Shown: positions 23,163 to 31,642 of the stretch, piece after piece
How the letters are laid out: every line of letters starts with the position of its first letter
Position numbering within the stretch: position 1 is the first letter of the stretch
NCBI GenBank assembly: GCA_016218725.1
Contig: JACRDB010000026.1
Span: forward strand, 1-41,339
Length of the DNA: 41,339 nucleotides
Reading direction: 5' to 3'
Source: Deltaproteobacteria bacterium
GTDB taxonomy: Bacteria; Myxococcota_A; Polyangia; Polyangiales; Ga0077539
The notes under the pieces: model-generated
Database searches by the model: none
Told to the model about the DNA's origin: nothing
Seen by the model: only the letters and a program-made list of their open reading frames with translations
Program-made: the position numbers and the translations under genes

Positions 23163-23225
23163 TGGTTTCCGTGGCATGCTCCCCGCCGCCTTGTCATCGC
23201 CGGGAGGGCGTGCCAGAGGTGAGGG

Positions 23226-24785
23226 GTGCGGCCGTATTTCAACATCGCGGGACCGTGTATCCCCGGGGAGCACTACCTGCTCCCGCCGGAGAGGCGCCTC
23301 GCCCACGTCCGGGAGCACATCGAAGAGGGGCGCTACTTCGTGCTCCAGGCCGGCCGCCAGACTGGCAAGACCACCAGCATGCAGTGGCTCACGGAGCACC
23401 TCAACGCCCGGGGAGACCACGCCGCGGCCTGGGTGGACCTGCAGACCGCCCGGGAGCAGCCCGACCCCGGCGCGGCCTTCCGGACGCTCCTCGGGGCCTT
23501 TGAGAGGGCCCTCGCGCGAGACCTGCCGGGCGTCCCGAGGCCGTCCCCAGGGGCCGTCGAGGCGTGGCTCCGCGACCCCGCCAGCGCCCTCCTGAACTAC
23601 CTCCAGGCGGTGAGCGCCGCGGCCCCCCGCCCGGTGGTGCTGCTCCTGGATGAGGTCGATGGCCTCGTGGGGGCGCCGCTGGTGTCGTTCCTGACGCAGC
23701 TCCGGGAGGGCTACATCGCCCGCCGGGGGACCCCCTTCCCCTGGAGCGTCGCCCTGGTCGGGGCCTGCGCGGTGAGGGACTACGCGCTCTCGCGGGAGGA
23801 GCGCCGCGCGGTGGCCTGGCTCGGCACGGCGTCGCCGTTCAACGTGGCCTCGGAGACCGCGACGCTGGAGCCCTTCACCCGCGACGAGGTCTCGGAGCTC
23901 CTGGGCCAGCACACCGAGGCCACCGGGCAGGCCTTCGACGCCGCCGCCGTGGAGCGGGTCTGGGCGCTGTCCCAGGGGCACCCGTGGCTGGTCAACGCCC
24001 TGGCCGACCAGGCCGCGCGCCGTGACGTGAGGGACCGCGCCGTCACCGTCACCGCCGCCCACATCGACGCCGCGAGGGAGGCGCTGATCACCGAGCGACG
24101 GACCCACCTGGACTCCCTCGCGGCGAGGCTGCGAGAGCCTCGGGTCCAGCGGATCCTCGCGCCGATGCTGGCCGGGGAGACCACCGCGCCGGACGTGCTC
24201 GACGACGATTTCGCCTACGTGGTGGGCCTCGGGCTCCTCCGGTACCAGGGCGGCCACTATGTCGTCGCCAACCCGATCTACCGGGAGGTGATCCCGCGGG
24301 CGCTGACGCACGTCCGTCAGGCCCAGCTCCCGCAAGAGACCGCCTGGTTCCTCCGCGAGGACGGCGCCCTGGACATGCCCGGGCTCTTCACCGCGTGGCA
24401 GGCCTTCTGGCGCAAGGACGGGCACCTGGCCGCCGAGGGCTTCGGCTACCGGGAGGCGGGGCCTCACCTCATGCTCATGGCCTTCCTCCAGCGGGTCGTG
24501 AACGGCGGAGGGACCCTGGAGCGGGAGTACGCCCTGGGGAAGGGCGCCCTGGACCTCTGCGTCGGGTGGAGGGGTGAGCGCCACGCGATCGAGGTCAAGC
24601 TCCGCCGGGACACGGACACCGAGGCCGAGGCGCTCCCGCAGGTGACGCGCTACCTGGACTCCCTGGGGCTCACCGAGGGCTGGCTGGTGCTCTTCGACCT
24701 CCGACAGACCGTGCCCTGGGAGCAGCGATTGTTCCGCCGCTCGGTGGTGCGCGGCGGGCACCAGGTGCACGTCGTGGGGTGCTGA
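23226..24785 (+). CDS. AAA-like ATPase with C-terminal PD-(D/E)XK-type domain
   Basis: 519 aa. The N-terminus (YFNIAGPCIPGEHYLLPPER) and Walker A GRQTGKTT (43-50) followed by Walker B VVLLLDEVD (D142) are those of the AAA-like family (pfam AAA_35 type). Then come EPFTRDEVSELL and a winged-helix-like region. The C-terminal 100 residues hold LEREYALGKGALDLCVGW and HAIEVKLRRD: D443, E456 and K458 form a PD-(D/E)XK nuclease-like core with Q in ALPQVTRYLD. Families with this layout are widespread, often multicopy and poorly understood; defence, mobile-element and restriction-like roles have been proposed. GTG 23226 follows GAGGT at 5 nt. It lies opposite in orientation to its neighbours, between perfect 57-bp direct repeats. 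Confidence 0.85.
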   Translation: MRPYFNIAGPCIPGEHYLLPPERRLAHVREHIEEGRYFVLQAGRQTGKTTSMQWLTEHLNARGDHAAAWVDLQTAREQPDPGAAFRTLLGAFERALARDLPGVPRPSPGAVEAWLRDPASALLNYLQAVSAAAPRPVVLLLDEVDGLVGAPLVSFLTQLREGYIARRGTPFPWSVALVGACAVRDYALSREERRAVAWLGTASPFNVASETATLEPFTRDEVSELLGQHTEATGQAFDAAAVERVWALSQGHPWLVNALADQAARRDVRDRAVTVTAAHIDAAREALITERRTHLDSLAARLREPRVQRILAPMLAGETTAPDVLDDDFAYVVGLGLLRYQGGHYVVANPIYREVIPRALTHVRQAQLPQETAWFLREDGALDMPGLFTAWQAFWRKDGHLAAEGFGYREAGPHLMLMAFLQRVVNGGGTLEREYALGKGALDLCVGWRGERHAIEVKLRRDTDTEAEALPQVTRYLDSLGLTEGWLVLFDLRQTVPWEQRLFRRSVVRGGHQVHVVGC

Positions 24786-24791
24786 CAACCC

Positions 24792-24848
24792 CCCGGGAGG
24801 GGGTTGTTACCGCGCGGTAACGACCACCGGGAGGGTCGGCTTTTCCAG
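24792..24848 (+). repeat. 57-bp direct repeat, right copy (amylase/radical SAM side)
   Basis: Perfect copy of 23106-23162, starting 7 bp after the ATPase stop and ending 17 bp before the stop of the convergent GH13/radical SAM gene. It carries the same 30-bp near-palindrome (24799-24828). A Gs/Cs-flanked hairpin plus the following CTTTTCC could also serve as a weak terminator between the converging genes. Confidence 0.95.
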
Positions 24849-24865
24849 CGGTTTTTCGCATCCCG

Positions 24866-27800
24866 CTATCCCCGGCAGGTCCGCCGGTCCGCCGGGGCCC
24901 GGGCCAGCGCCGCCGCCCTCCGGGCCCCCATCGCGGCGCTGTTCCAGAGCGCCAGGAGCGGCAGCTCCGCCAGGCTCCCGAGGGGCGCCTGGTCGTAGTC
25001 CACCGGGTGCACCACCCCGTCCGGGTCCACACAGCACTGCTCCCAATCGGCCCGGCACGGGCGGAACCGCACGCGGTTGGCGTAGTCGTCCGCCGCCCGG
25101 AACGCGGCGAGCAACGGGTCCCTCGCGGCCTCGCAGGGACACCCCCTCGGAGGGTCCCGGTGGTCCACCAGCGTCACCCGGCTCCCGGCGAGCGCCGCCC
25201 TGAGGGCAGTCATCCGGGCCTCCAACCGCGGGTCCCTCGGGGCCACCAGGTCCCTCAACGCGAAGGGCGTCGCCGGGAAGGTCTCCTCCACCTTGAGCCA
25301 GTCGAGCCCGAGGTCCCTCACCAGCGCCCCGAGGGTCACGAGCTCCGAGAGGTTTGTCTCACCCACCACCGCGGACACCCCGAGGCGAAGGTCCGCGCCC
25401 GTGGCCTCGCGCGCCGCCACCGCCTCGGCGAGGTGGGCCTTGAGCGTGGTGAACCTCGCGCCCAGACGGATCGCGTCGTTGGTCTCGCCCGTGGCGCCGT
25501 CCAGGGACACCGACACGCTGGTCACCCCGTGGTCGATCAGCCTGCGCGTAGTGTCCCCGTCCAGGCGCATCCCGTTGGTCAGGAGATGGACGTGACAAGC
25601 GCGCCCTCCCCTCGCGGCCCGGAGCGCGCGCAGCGTGTCCCAGAACACCGGCGCCACCAGGCTCTCTCCCCCGTGGACAAAGGCCACGTACTCCGCGGCG
25701 CCGAAGGCGTCGCCGAGGGCCTCGAGCACCCAGGGCTGGAGCACCCGGGCGCGGCCCTCGCGGGTCCTCCGAGGCGCGTCGGTGATGCAGTGAAGGCACC
25801 GCAGGTTGCACGCCTCGGTCACCGTCACATAGAGCCTCGTCGGGAGGAAGAGCCCCTCGGTGTGCCCCTCCCTCCAGGCCTCCGAGGCCCGCTCCGAGGC
25901 CTCGCTCGCCGCGAGCCCGAGGGAAAGAGTGACCTCCTCGGGGTGCCCTCGCCGCAGCACCAGGCCGGACCACGCGCCCAGCGTGACGCCCCCTCGCGCG
26001 TGGTCGATATGGGCCTCGCCCACGGTCAAGAGGCCGGTGGCCTCCGACGGCGCCCCCGCGGGGAGCGCCACGGTGCGCGCCCCCTCGCCCGCATGCACGA
26101 GCACCTCCAGCACCTCCCGGCCTAGCGAGCGCCGCAGGGCGAGCACATCGTCCCGCCCGTCGCCGTCGAGGTAGGTGACCTCGGGCCAGGCCTCGTCTCC
26201 GCGGCGAAGACACCGGTGCTCCGCGCGGAGCGCGAGGGCCCCTCGCACCATGGAAAGGGTCTCCCCGTCCCAGCGCGAGGGGTCCCACGGGACACACGCC
26301 CGGTCGGGCCAGCAGTCCTCGAACTCGCGGTGGGGCTCGTCGCTGCGGAGACCCACTTCGTCCCCGTAGTACAGCATCGGGACGGAGGCTCCGGTGAGCA
26401 CCAGGAGCTGCGCCAGGCGCGCTTTGCGCGCGTCCCCGGTGAGCGTGAGGAGCCTCGGGTGGTCATGGGTCCCCGTGAACGCGAGGGAGCTCCAGCCAGC
26501 TCCTCCCCGGAGCGCCCGGCGGCGGGCGAAGCCCTGGGACACCTCCCGGGCGGGGCGACCACGGAGCACCAGGTCCAGGAGCCCCTCGCGGGCGGAGAAC
26601 TCCGTGGCGGCGTCGAGGGCGTCCGCGGTCCATCGGTGCAAGTGCTCGGGCAGGACCTCCCCGAAGAGCGCCGCGTCGGGGTTCACCGCGCGCACCGCGG
26701 AGGAGATCCGTCGCAGGAGCCCGAGGGGGATGTCCGCCGCGGCGTCCACGCGAAACCCGTCTGCGCCCGCGCGGGCCCAGCGCTCGAAGGTGCCGCACAA
26801 AAAGTCCACCACCTCCTCGTGGTCCGTGCGCAGGAGCGGCTCCTGCCAGGCGCCCTTCTGGTAGTGCTCGTACCCGGGCTCGTAGCCCTCCAGGAAGGGG
26901 TGCCGGTGCACCCGGAACCACCCCCACCAGGGCGACGCCGGGCCCCTCGCGCGCACGTCCCGAAAGCCGTGGAAATCCCGGTGGACGTGCGTGACCGTCA
27001 CGTCCAGGAGCACGCGGAGCCCCAGGGCGTGAGCCCCCTCAAGCAGCTCCCGAAGGGCCTCGTCGCCGCCGAGGTCCGGGTCCACCTCCCGGGGGGCGAT
27101 GGCGTCGTAGCGATGGGCCGAGGGCGCCAGCGCCAGGGGCGTCAGGTGCAGCGCGGTCACCCCGAGGTCCCGGAGGTACGGCAGCGCCTCCCGCACACCC
27201 CGGAGGTCCCCGCCCGCACGGTCGCTGCCGCGGTGAGTGTCCGGGTCTACGCGCCAGCCTCCCCCGCGGCGGAACCGGTCGACGAAGATGGAGTACACCA
27301 CGGCGTCGCGCCACCACGCGGGCGTGGTGGGTTTGAGCGCGGAGGGCGCGCAGCGGAAGCCCTGCCCGGCTCCCCCCGGGGCCCCCAGGAGCCGCCCGCC
27401 CTCCAGCACGAAGAGGTACTCCAGGTGGCGGGCGGACACCGGCAGCCGCAGCTCGAAGAGCCGGTGCTCGTCCTCGTCGGCGACGGGGCTCATGGCGGAG
27501 CTTCGAGGCCCGTGGCCCTCGTCCCAGCGTACGCTCAAGGCGCTCCCCGCAGTCCGTCGGAGGCCCGCCCGGAGCGTGAGCCTGCCGTCGTCTTCGAGGT
27601 GGAGCCACGGCCTCGCGGGGGCGTGGAGCACGGGCTCCTCGGCGCCTCCCACCACGGCGACGCTGTTCCTCGCGCCGCGCCAGGAGCGAGTGCGAGGGTT
27701 CTCGGGATCCAGCTCCCAGGTGCCGTCGGCCAGGAGGAACTTGTACTGCCAGCAGCCCGCCCCCAGCCGCAGGGAGCGCTCAAAGACGCCGTCGGGGCCG

Positions 27801-27937
27801 CGCTCCATGGCGCCGCCGTCGGTCCAGCGCTCGACCTCGCCGCGGAGCTCGACCCAGGGCACGGGCCGGGGCGAGCGCAGCCTGAAGGACACCTGCGCCT
27901 CGTCGACGCGGTGGAGCGTGGCGAGGTGGCGCCTCAA
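24866..27937 (-). CDS. Fusion of GH13 alpha-amylase-type enzyme and radical SAM/SPASM domain
   Basis: 1,023 aa in one uninterrupted frame. Residues about 15-95 form a CBM48/AMPK-type glycogen-binding domain (GAGCWQYKFLLADGTWELDPEN). A second beta domain precedes a GH13 catalytic domain (about 205-570): YSIFVDRF, LLDVTVTHVH, GFRVDAA (nucleophile D, about 397), LFGEVL (acid/base E, about 426) and TGTHDHPR (D, about 491). All three catalytic acids are present. From about 700 comes radical SAM: VTEACNLRCLHCITD (CxxxCxxC, about 709-716), VHGGESL, LLTNGMRL and VSVSLDGATGETND. The SPASM region has CPCEA, PCRADWEQCC and a terminal TCRG, incomplete versus the family. TTG 27937 is used; GTG 27892, with GAGG upstream, is possible. 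The gene ends beside the right 57-bp repeat, upstream of pqqADE. Confidence 0.9.
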   Translation of the reverse strand: MRRHLATLHRVDEAQVSFRLRSPRPVPWVELRGEVERWTDGGAMERGPDGVFERSLRLGAGCWQYKFLLADGTWELDPENPRTRSWRGARNSVAVVGGAEEPVLHAPARPWLHLEDDGRLTLRAGLRRTAGSALSVRWDEGHGPRSSAMSPVADEDEHRLFELRLPVSARHLEYLFVLEGGRLLGAPGGAGQGFRCAPSALKPTTPAWWRDAVVYSIFVDRFRRGGGWRVDPDTHRGSDRAGGDLRGVREALPYLRDLGVTALHLTPLALAPSAHRYDAIAPREVDPDLGGDEALRELLEGAHALGLRVLLDVTVTHVHRDFHGFRDVRARGPASPWWGWFRVHRHPFLEGYEPGYEHYQKGAWQEPLLRTDHEEVVDFLCGTFERWARAGADGFRVDAAADIPLGLLRRISSAVRAVNPDAALFGEVLPEHLHRWTADALDAATEFSAREGLLDLVLRGRPAREVSQGFARRRALRGGAGWSSLAFTGTHDHPRLLTLTGDARKARLAQLLVLTGASVPMLYYGDEVGLRSDEPHREFEDCWPDRACVPWDPSRWDGETLSMVRGALALRAEHRCLRRGDEAWPEVTYLDGDGRDDVLALRRSLGREVLEVLVHAGEGARTVALPAGAPSEATGLLTVGEAHIDHARGGVTLGAWSGLVLRRGHPEEVTLSLGLAASEASERASEAWREGHTEGLFLPTRLYVTVTEACNLRCLHCITDAPRRTREGRARVLQPWVLEALGDAFGAAEYVAFVHGGESLVAPVFWDTLRALRAARGGRACHVHLLTNGMRLDGDTTRRLIDHGVTSVSVSLDGATGETNDAIRLGARFTTLKAHLAEAVAAREATGADLRLGVSAVVGETNLSELVTLGALVRDLGLDWLKVEETFPATPFALRDLVAPRDPRLEARMTALRAALAGSRVTLVDHRDPPRGCPCEAARDPLLAAFRAADDYANRVRFRPCRADWEQCCVDPDGVVHPVDYDQAPLGSLAELPLLALWNSAAMGARRAAALARAPADRRTCRG

Positions 27938-27944
27938 GCGCGCG

Positions 27945-28928
27945 CTAGCAGCGCGGCCCGTCGCAGCGGGTGACCCGGTAGTTGTGCCCGCCGGCGTTGT
28001 CCCAGAACTCGTAGGGCGTGGCGCCGGTGGCCACCCCGTGGCGGTACACGATCGCGTACTCCAGCTGCGTGGACCCGGGCAGGTCCACGTCTACGCCCCA
28101 GCGCTCGGCGTCGCCGTACTGGTCGCGCTCGAAGTAGAGCTGGTTCGACTGGCCCCGGGAGCCCATGCGCATGGTGCGCGTGGTGGCCCACCCGTCGGTG
28201 GTGTACACCACCTGGAGGTCCTTGTCGTAGTCCAGGTCCATGATGTCCACGGCGATGTGCCCGCGCACGCCATTGGAGGACGCGCGCACGTTGGTGCCGT
28301 CCCAGGCCTGGCGCACGATGGCGTTGGGCCCGTTGGGGTACACCACGTGGAGCTCGCCGCCGTTGTCGTCGAAGTACGTGTTCCCGCGGCCGTCCTGGTA
28401 CCAGGCGTTGAACATGAAGTACGCGGCCTCGTAGTTCTGGAAGAACGCCCGCACGTGCCACTCCTCCATCCCGTCCGGCCGGGTGGCGAAGTACGTCCCC
28501 AGGAACTGCACCGCGCGGCCGTTGCCGTTGGCCACCCGCGCCACGATGCCCACCCGCTTGCGCGTGAGGTCCGCCCCCTCCGCCCGGCGCACGTACACCT
28601 TGACGAAGACCTCCATCACCGAGCACCCGCCCCGGGAGCCGCAGTTGGCGTACTGGTGCCAGCTCTCCCGCCGGAACTGCACCATGGACGTGTTCCTCCG
28701 CCCCTGGTTCTGCGCCCAGTCTCGGCCGTTGTTCGTGGCCTCCTCCACCCCGCTCTGGCTGGGGTCCATGTCCGCCTCGGTGCCGCAGCCCGCGACGCCC
28801 ACCGTGGCCGTGGCCCCCGCCAGCACCCCCACCAGCGCCCCCCGACGGAGCTGCCGCACCGTCAGCTCCAGCACATCGCCCCGCGGCGCCAGCGTGCCCT
28901 CCACCCCAAGACCTGACCTGTCCGTCAT
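27945..28928 (-). CDS. Lipoprotein with tandem CBM21/CBM53-like starch-binding modules
   Basis: 327 aa. An N-terminal stretch with positive charge (VRQLRRGALVGVLAGATATVGVAGC) ends in a lipobox. The mature protein contains two similar beta modules: VFVKVYVRRAEGADLTRKRVGIVARV to YFDDNGGELHVV, and LQVVYTTDGWATTRTMRM to EFWDNAGGHNYRV. The closing W/F-D-N-x-G-G-x-N-Y motif is that of CBM21/CBM53 starch- or glycogen-binding domains. ATG 28928 has GGAGG 8 nt upstream. The next gene, 7 nt downstream on the same strand, is the GH13/radical SAM fusion, so substrate capture at the surface and a glucan-active enzyme are encoded together. This is strong context but function is inferred. Confidence 0.8.
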   Translation of the reverse strand: MTDRSGLGVEGTLAPRGDVLELTVRQLRRGALVGVLAGATATVGVAGCGTEADMDPSQSGVEEATNNGRDWAQNQGRRNTSMVQFRRESWHQYANCGSRGGCSVMEVFVKVYVRRAEGADLTRKRVGIVARVANGNGRAVQFLGTYFATRPDGMEEWHVRAFFQNYEAAYFMFNAWYQDGRGNTYFDDNGGELHVVYPNGPNAIVRQAWDGTNVRASSNGVRGHIAVDIMDLDYDKDLQVVYTTDGWATTRTMRMGSRGQSNQLYFERDQYGDAERWGVDVDLPGSTQLEYAIVYRHGVATGATPYEFWDNAGGHNYRVTRCDGPRC

Positions 28929-28955
28929 GGTGAGACCCTCCAATCGGTGAAGGTG

Positions 28956-28985
28956 CCTATGCCACACCTGCGCACCTGTGGTCAA
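28956..28985 (-). promoter_or_regulatory. Candidate promoter for the starch-binding lipoprotein operon
   Basis: On the minus strand TTGACC (28985-28980) and CATAGG (28961-28956) are 18 nt apart, with a start point near 28949 and a GGAGG before the ATG. The spacer has two CACCTG direct repeats inside a CCACA/TGTGG inverted repeat, a possible operator. Confidence 0.45.
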
Positions 28986-29000
28986 TGGGGGGTCTTGCCC

Positions 29001-29981
29001 CTACTTTGGGGGCTCCACCCCGTGGGGGAACCACACCCCGTCGAAGTCCTCCCGGCGGAAGGGCAGGTCCAGCCTCGGGATGCGTGCCACGGGCGACGGG
29101 TACAGCGCCGGGCGCTCTCGAAAGCGGGTGGGGTAGTAGTTCCGGTGGAAGAGAACAGCCATGGCCCTCTCCTCCGGGTCCGTGGCGGCCAGGAGCTCCG
29201 CCCGGGAGCCCTCGTGGGTACATGCTTCCGCGGTGTGTTCCAGGGCCTCGCGGTCCCAGGGTGTGGGCGCCGGGTCCCCCTCGCCGGCGTCCTTCCCGTC
29301 CCAGGGAGAGGGCCAGTTACCGGTACGCCAGAGGGGCCCTCCGGGTTCCAGCGAGAAGGGGTCTACGTACTCCCCTCCCAGCCATGTATTGAAATGTACG
29401 TGGGGGGCTCCAAAGGGGAAGGTGCTGAGCCCATCGAGACCGGAGTAGCCCGAGAGGGCGATGGGCTCACCTCGGCGGACCCGTTGGCCCACGGAGACCA
29501 GGCACCGGGCCAGGTGGTTGCTGGTGGTGACCAGGGCCTGGCCGTGATCGATGAAGACCTTGAGGCCCCCGCGGTTGAACTCCCGGGAGATCCTCCGGAC
29601 CACGCCCGGCGCGGCGGCCACGACGGTGGTACCCAGGGGCACGGCGAAGTCTGTCCCGTTGTGGCTGTCATAGGTGAGCCCGGTGCCCAGGAAGTCCCTG
29701 ACGGCGGTCACCCGGACGCTCCAGCCGTCCTCCAGGGGGGGTTGCAGGTGGTTGTACAGGTTGGTGATGGGCACGAGCCTGCCGCGGGCCGGGCGGCCGA
29801 GCCACAGGGGCAGGGCGAGGCGAGGCCACAGGAGCCGGAGTGATGTGGCGTCCATGCGGGACGGGGGCGTGCCCGGGTCCCCCCGCAGGGCCAGCATGGT
29901 CTCCCGGAGGCGCTCTCCGAGGGGCGAGAGGCCAAAGACCTCGGTGACGCGCAGCGGCTCTCGGCGGGGCGGGGTTTCCAT
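29001..29981 (-). CDS. M23-family (LytM-type) metallopeptidase-like protein
   Basis: 326 aa. The M23 core has HNGTDFAVPLGTTVVAAAPGVV (zinc H and D), SNHLARCLVSVGQRVRRGEPIALSGYSG and APHVHFNTW (HxH). These motifs are the peptidoglycan endopeptidase fold with all ligands present. There is no signal peptide at the chosen ATG 29981, so it may be cytoplasmic, exported by another route, or have an upstream start. The region after the core (DPFSLEPGGPLWRTGNW to the end) is extended and unfamiliar. A TATACC lies 12-17 nt upstream of the ATG on the minus strand. It is divergent from the FadL-type porin. Confidence 0.85.
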   Translation of the reverse strand: METPPRREPLRVTEVFGLSPLGERLRETMLALRGDPGTPPSRMDATSLRLLWPRLALPLWLGRPARGRLVPITNLYNHLQPPLEDGWSVRVTAVRDFLGTGLTYDSHNGTDFAVPLGTTVVAAAPGVVRRISREFNRGGLKVFIDHGQALVTTSNHLARCLVSVGQRVRRGEPIALSGYSGLDGLSTFPFGAPHVHFNTWLGGEYVDPFSLEPGGPLWRTGNWPSPWDGKDAGEGDPAPTPWDREALEHTAEACTHEGSRAELLAATDPEERAMAVLFHRNYYPTRFRERPALYPSPVARIPRLDLPFRREDFDGVWFPHGVEPPK

Positions 29982-30101
29982 TACGGTGGCCGGGGTATAC
30001 GCACCCCTCCCCACGCCGCAAGCGCACGGGGTGCGACGAGGCGCACGGAGTGCTGGCACCGGGGGGGCGCTTCGTGGGAAGGTGCGGCGAGCGAGGTGCT
30101 G

Positions 30102-31625
30102 ATGAGACCGTCCGTGGGCGTGAGCGTGGGGGTGCTTCTGGCGTGGAGCGGGGTGGTGTCCGCGGGGGGCCTGGACCTGCCGGACAACGGCTCGCTGGGG
30201 ATGGGGCGCGGCGGGGCCGTGGTGGCGCGCGCCAGCGACCCCTCGGCGCTGATGCACAACGTGGCGGGGATCGCGGGGCTGTCGGGCTTCCAGCTTACGC
30301 TCTCCAGCAACTACCAGATCTTCTCCAACTGCTACACCCGGGCGGGGGTCTACGAGTCCAACGTCAACACCACCGGGACGGTCTTCGAGGACAGCACGTA
30401 CAACAACGGCACCACGGCGTACCCCGAGCAGTGCAAGAGCGGGCCCTACGGGACCGTGGCGCCGCAGCTCCTGGCGACCTGGCGCTTGCACCCTCGGTGG
30501 GCCCTGGGCCTCGGGGTCTACGGCCCCAACGCCACGGGCTCGCGGCAGACCTTCGACGACCGGGTGACGCTCGGCGGGGGCGCGCTGGCGCCGTCGCCGC
30601 TGCGCAACATGATCTACGAGAAGACCATCCTCCTCTTCCACGTGACCATGGCCATCGCCTGGAGCCCGGTGCCGTGGCTGCGCGTGGGGGCGGCGCTCCA
30701 GCCGTCGTTTGCGAGCTTCGGGACCACCACCATGGCCAACGGGAGCCCCACCTCGGCGCAGTCCCCGGCCACGGACACCCGCACCCGGATCGAGACGTCG
30801 GGCTGGTTCCTCGCGGGCAACCTCGGGGTGCAGGTGCTGCCGTCCCGGTACCTGGCGCTCGGCCTCGGGGTGCACCTGACCACCACGGCGGTGCTCACCG
30901 GCAGCGCCAGCGCCACGGCCAACTACTACGCGCCCATGGCGTCGCGGCAGGTGCACTCTACGTACTCCGTGGACCGCATGACCGTGCCCTTCCCCTTCCA
31001 GGCACGGCTCGGGGCGCGCTTCGTCCTGCCTCGCCGCGGGCGCCCCACGCTGGACCAACCCGTCACCAACGCCCGCGAGGGCTACGACCCCATGACCGAC
31101 GACGTCTTCGACGTGGAGCTCGACGGCTGGTACGAGGGCCTCTCCCGCATGGCGGCCATCGGCCTGGAGAACTCCGGTCGCATTGACATCGGCGGCACGA
31201 CCATCCCCGCCCCCGCGCGGGTGAACATCACCTCGAACTTCAACGACGTCTACGGCGTGCGCCTCGGCGGAGACTACAACGTCCTCCCGGGGCGCCTCGC
31301 GCTGCGCGCCGGGGTGTCCTACGAGACCGCCGGAATGTCCAATGAATTCGCGCAGATCCATGTGGGCGCGTACCAGACCACGAGCGTTCACGGGGGGGCC
31401 TCGCTGCGTATGGGGTTCCTGACGATGAGCGTGGGGTACGCGCATTTCTTCATGGCGGACTTCACGGCGGACCGCGGGCAGCGGTCCATCGTGAGCGCCG
31501 GGGGCCCGCTGGAGCCGCGGATGTGCACGGCGACCTCGTCGGGCCCGGACGCGTGCACGACCAACCGCGGGACCTACCGGGCGTCGCTGGACATCCTGCA
31601 CCTCGGGTTCAACGCGCGCTTCTAG
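30102..31625 (+). CDS. OmpP1/FadL/TodX-family outer membrane porin
   Basis: 507 aa with a signal peptide (VGVLLAWSGVVSAGG). The mature N-terminus (LDLPDNGSLGMGRGGAVVARASDPSALMHNVAGIAGLSG) is the hatch-and-strand signature of FadL-type long-chain fatty acid or hydrocarbon channels. Alternating beta strands continue to a terminal F (LHLGFNARF), as in outer-membrane barrels. Inserts with cysteines (CYTRAG; MCTATSSGPDACTT) suggest extracellular loops. ATG 30102 is preceded by GAGGTG; a GTG two codons earlier is less likely. The M20 peptidase gene starts 17 bp after the stop. Confidence 0.87.
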   Translation: MRPSVGVSVGVLLAWSGVVSAGGLDLPDNGSLGMGRGGAVVARASDPSALMHNVAGIAGLSGFQLTLSSNYQIFSNCYTRAGVYESNVNTTGTVFEDSTYNNGTTAYPEQCKSGPYGTVAPQLLATWRLHPRWALGLGVYGPNATGSRQTFDDRVTLGGGALAPSPLRNMIYEKTILLFHVTMAIAWSPVPWLRVGAALQPSFASFGTTTMANGSPTSAQSPATDTRTRIETSGWFLAGNLGVQVLPSRYLALGLGVHLTTTAVLTGSASATANYYAPMASRQVHSTYSVDRMTVPFPFQARLGARFVLPRRGRPTLDQPVTNAREGYDPMTDDVFDVELDGWYEGLSRMAAIGLENSGRIDIGGTTIPAPARVNITSNFNDVYGVRLGGDYNVLPGRLALRAGVSYETAGMSNEFAQIHVGAYQTTSVHGGASLRMGFLTMSVGYAHFFMADFTADRGQRSIVSAGGPLEPRMCTATSSGPDACTTNRGTYRASLDILHLGFNARF

Positions 31626-31642
31626 GGTGCTACAAGGTCGCC

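Noticed and set aside
23121..24788. A 555-codon minus-strand open frame over the ATPase
   Set aside because: Shadow of the ATPase gene. Its last residues repeat in another frame only because the 57-bp direct repeat is read there.
23106..24848. CRISPR array interpretation of the 57-bp repeats
   Set aside because: Only two copies, separated by 1.6 kb containing a full gene; no spacers and no cas genes.
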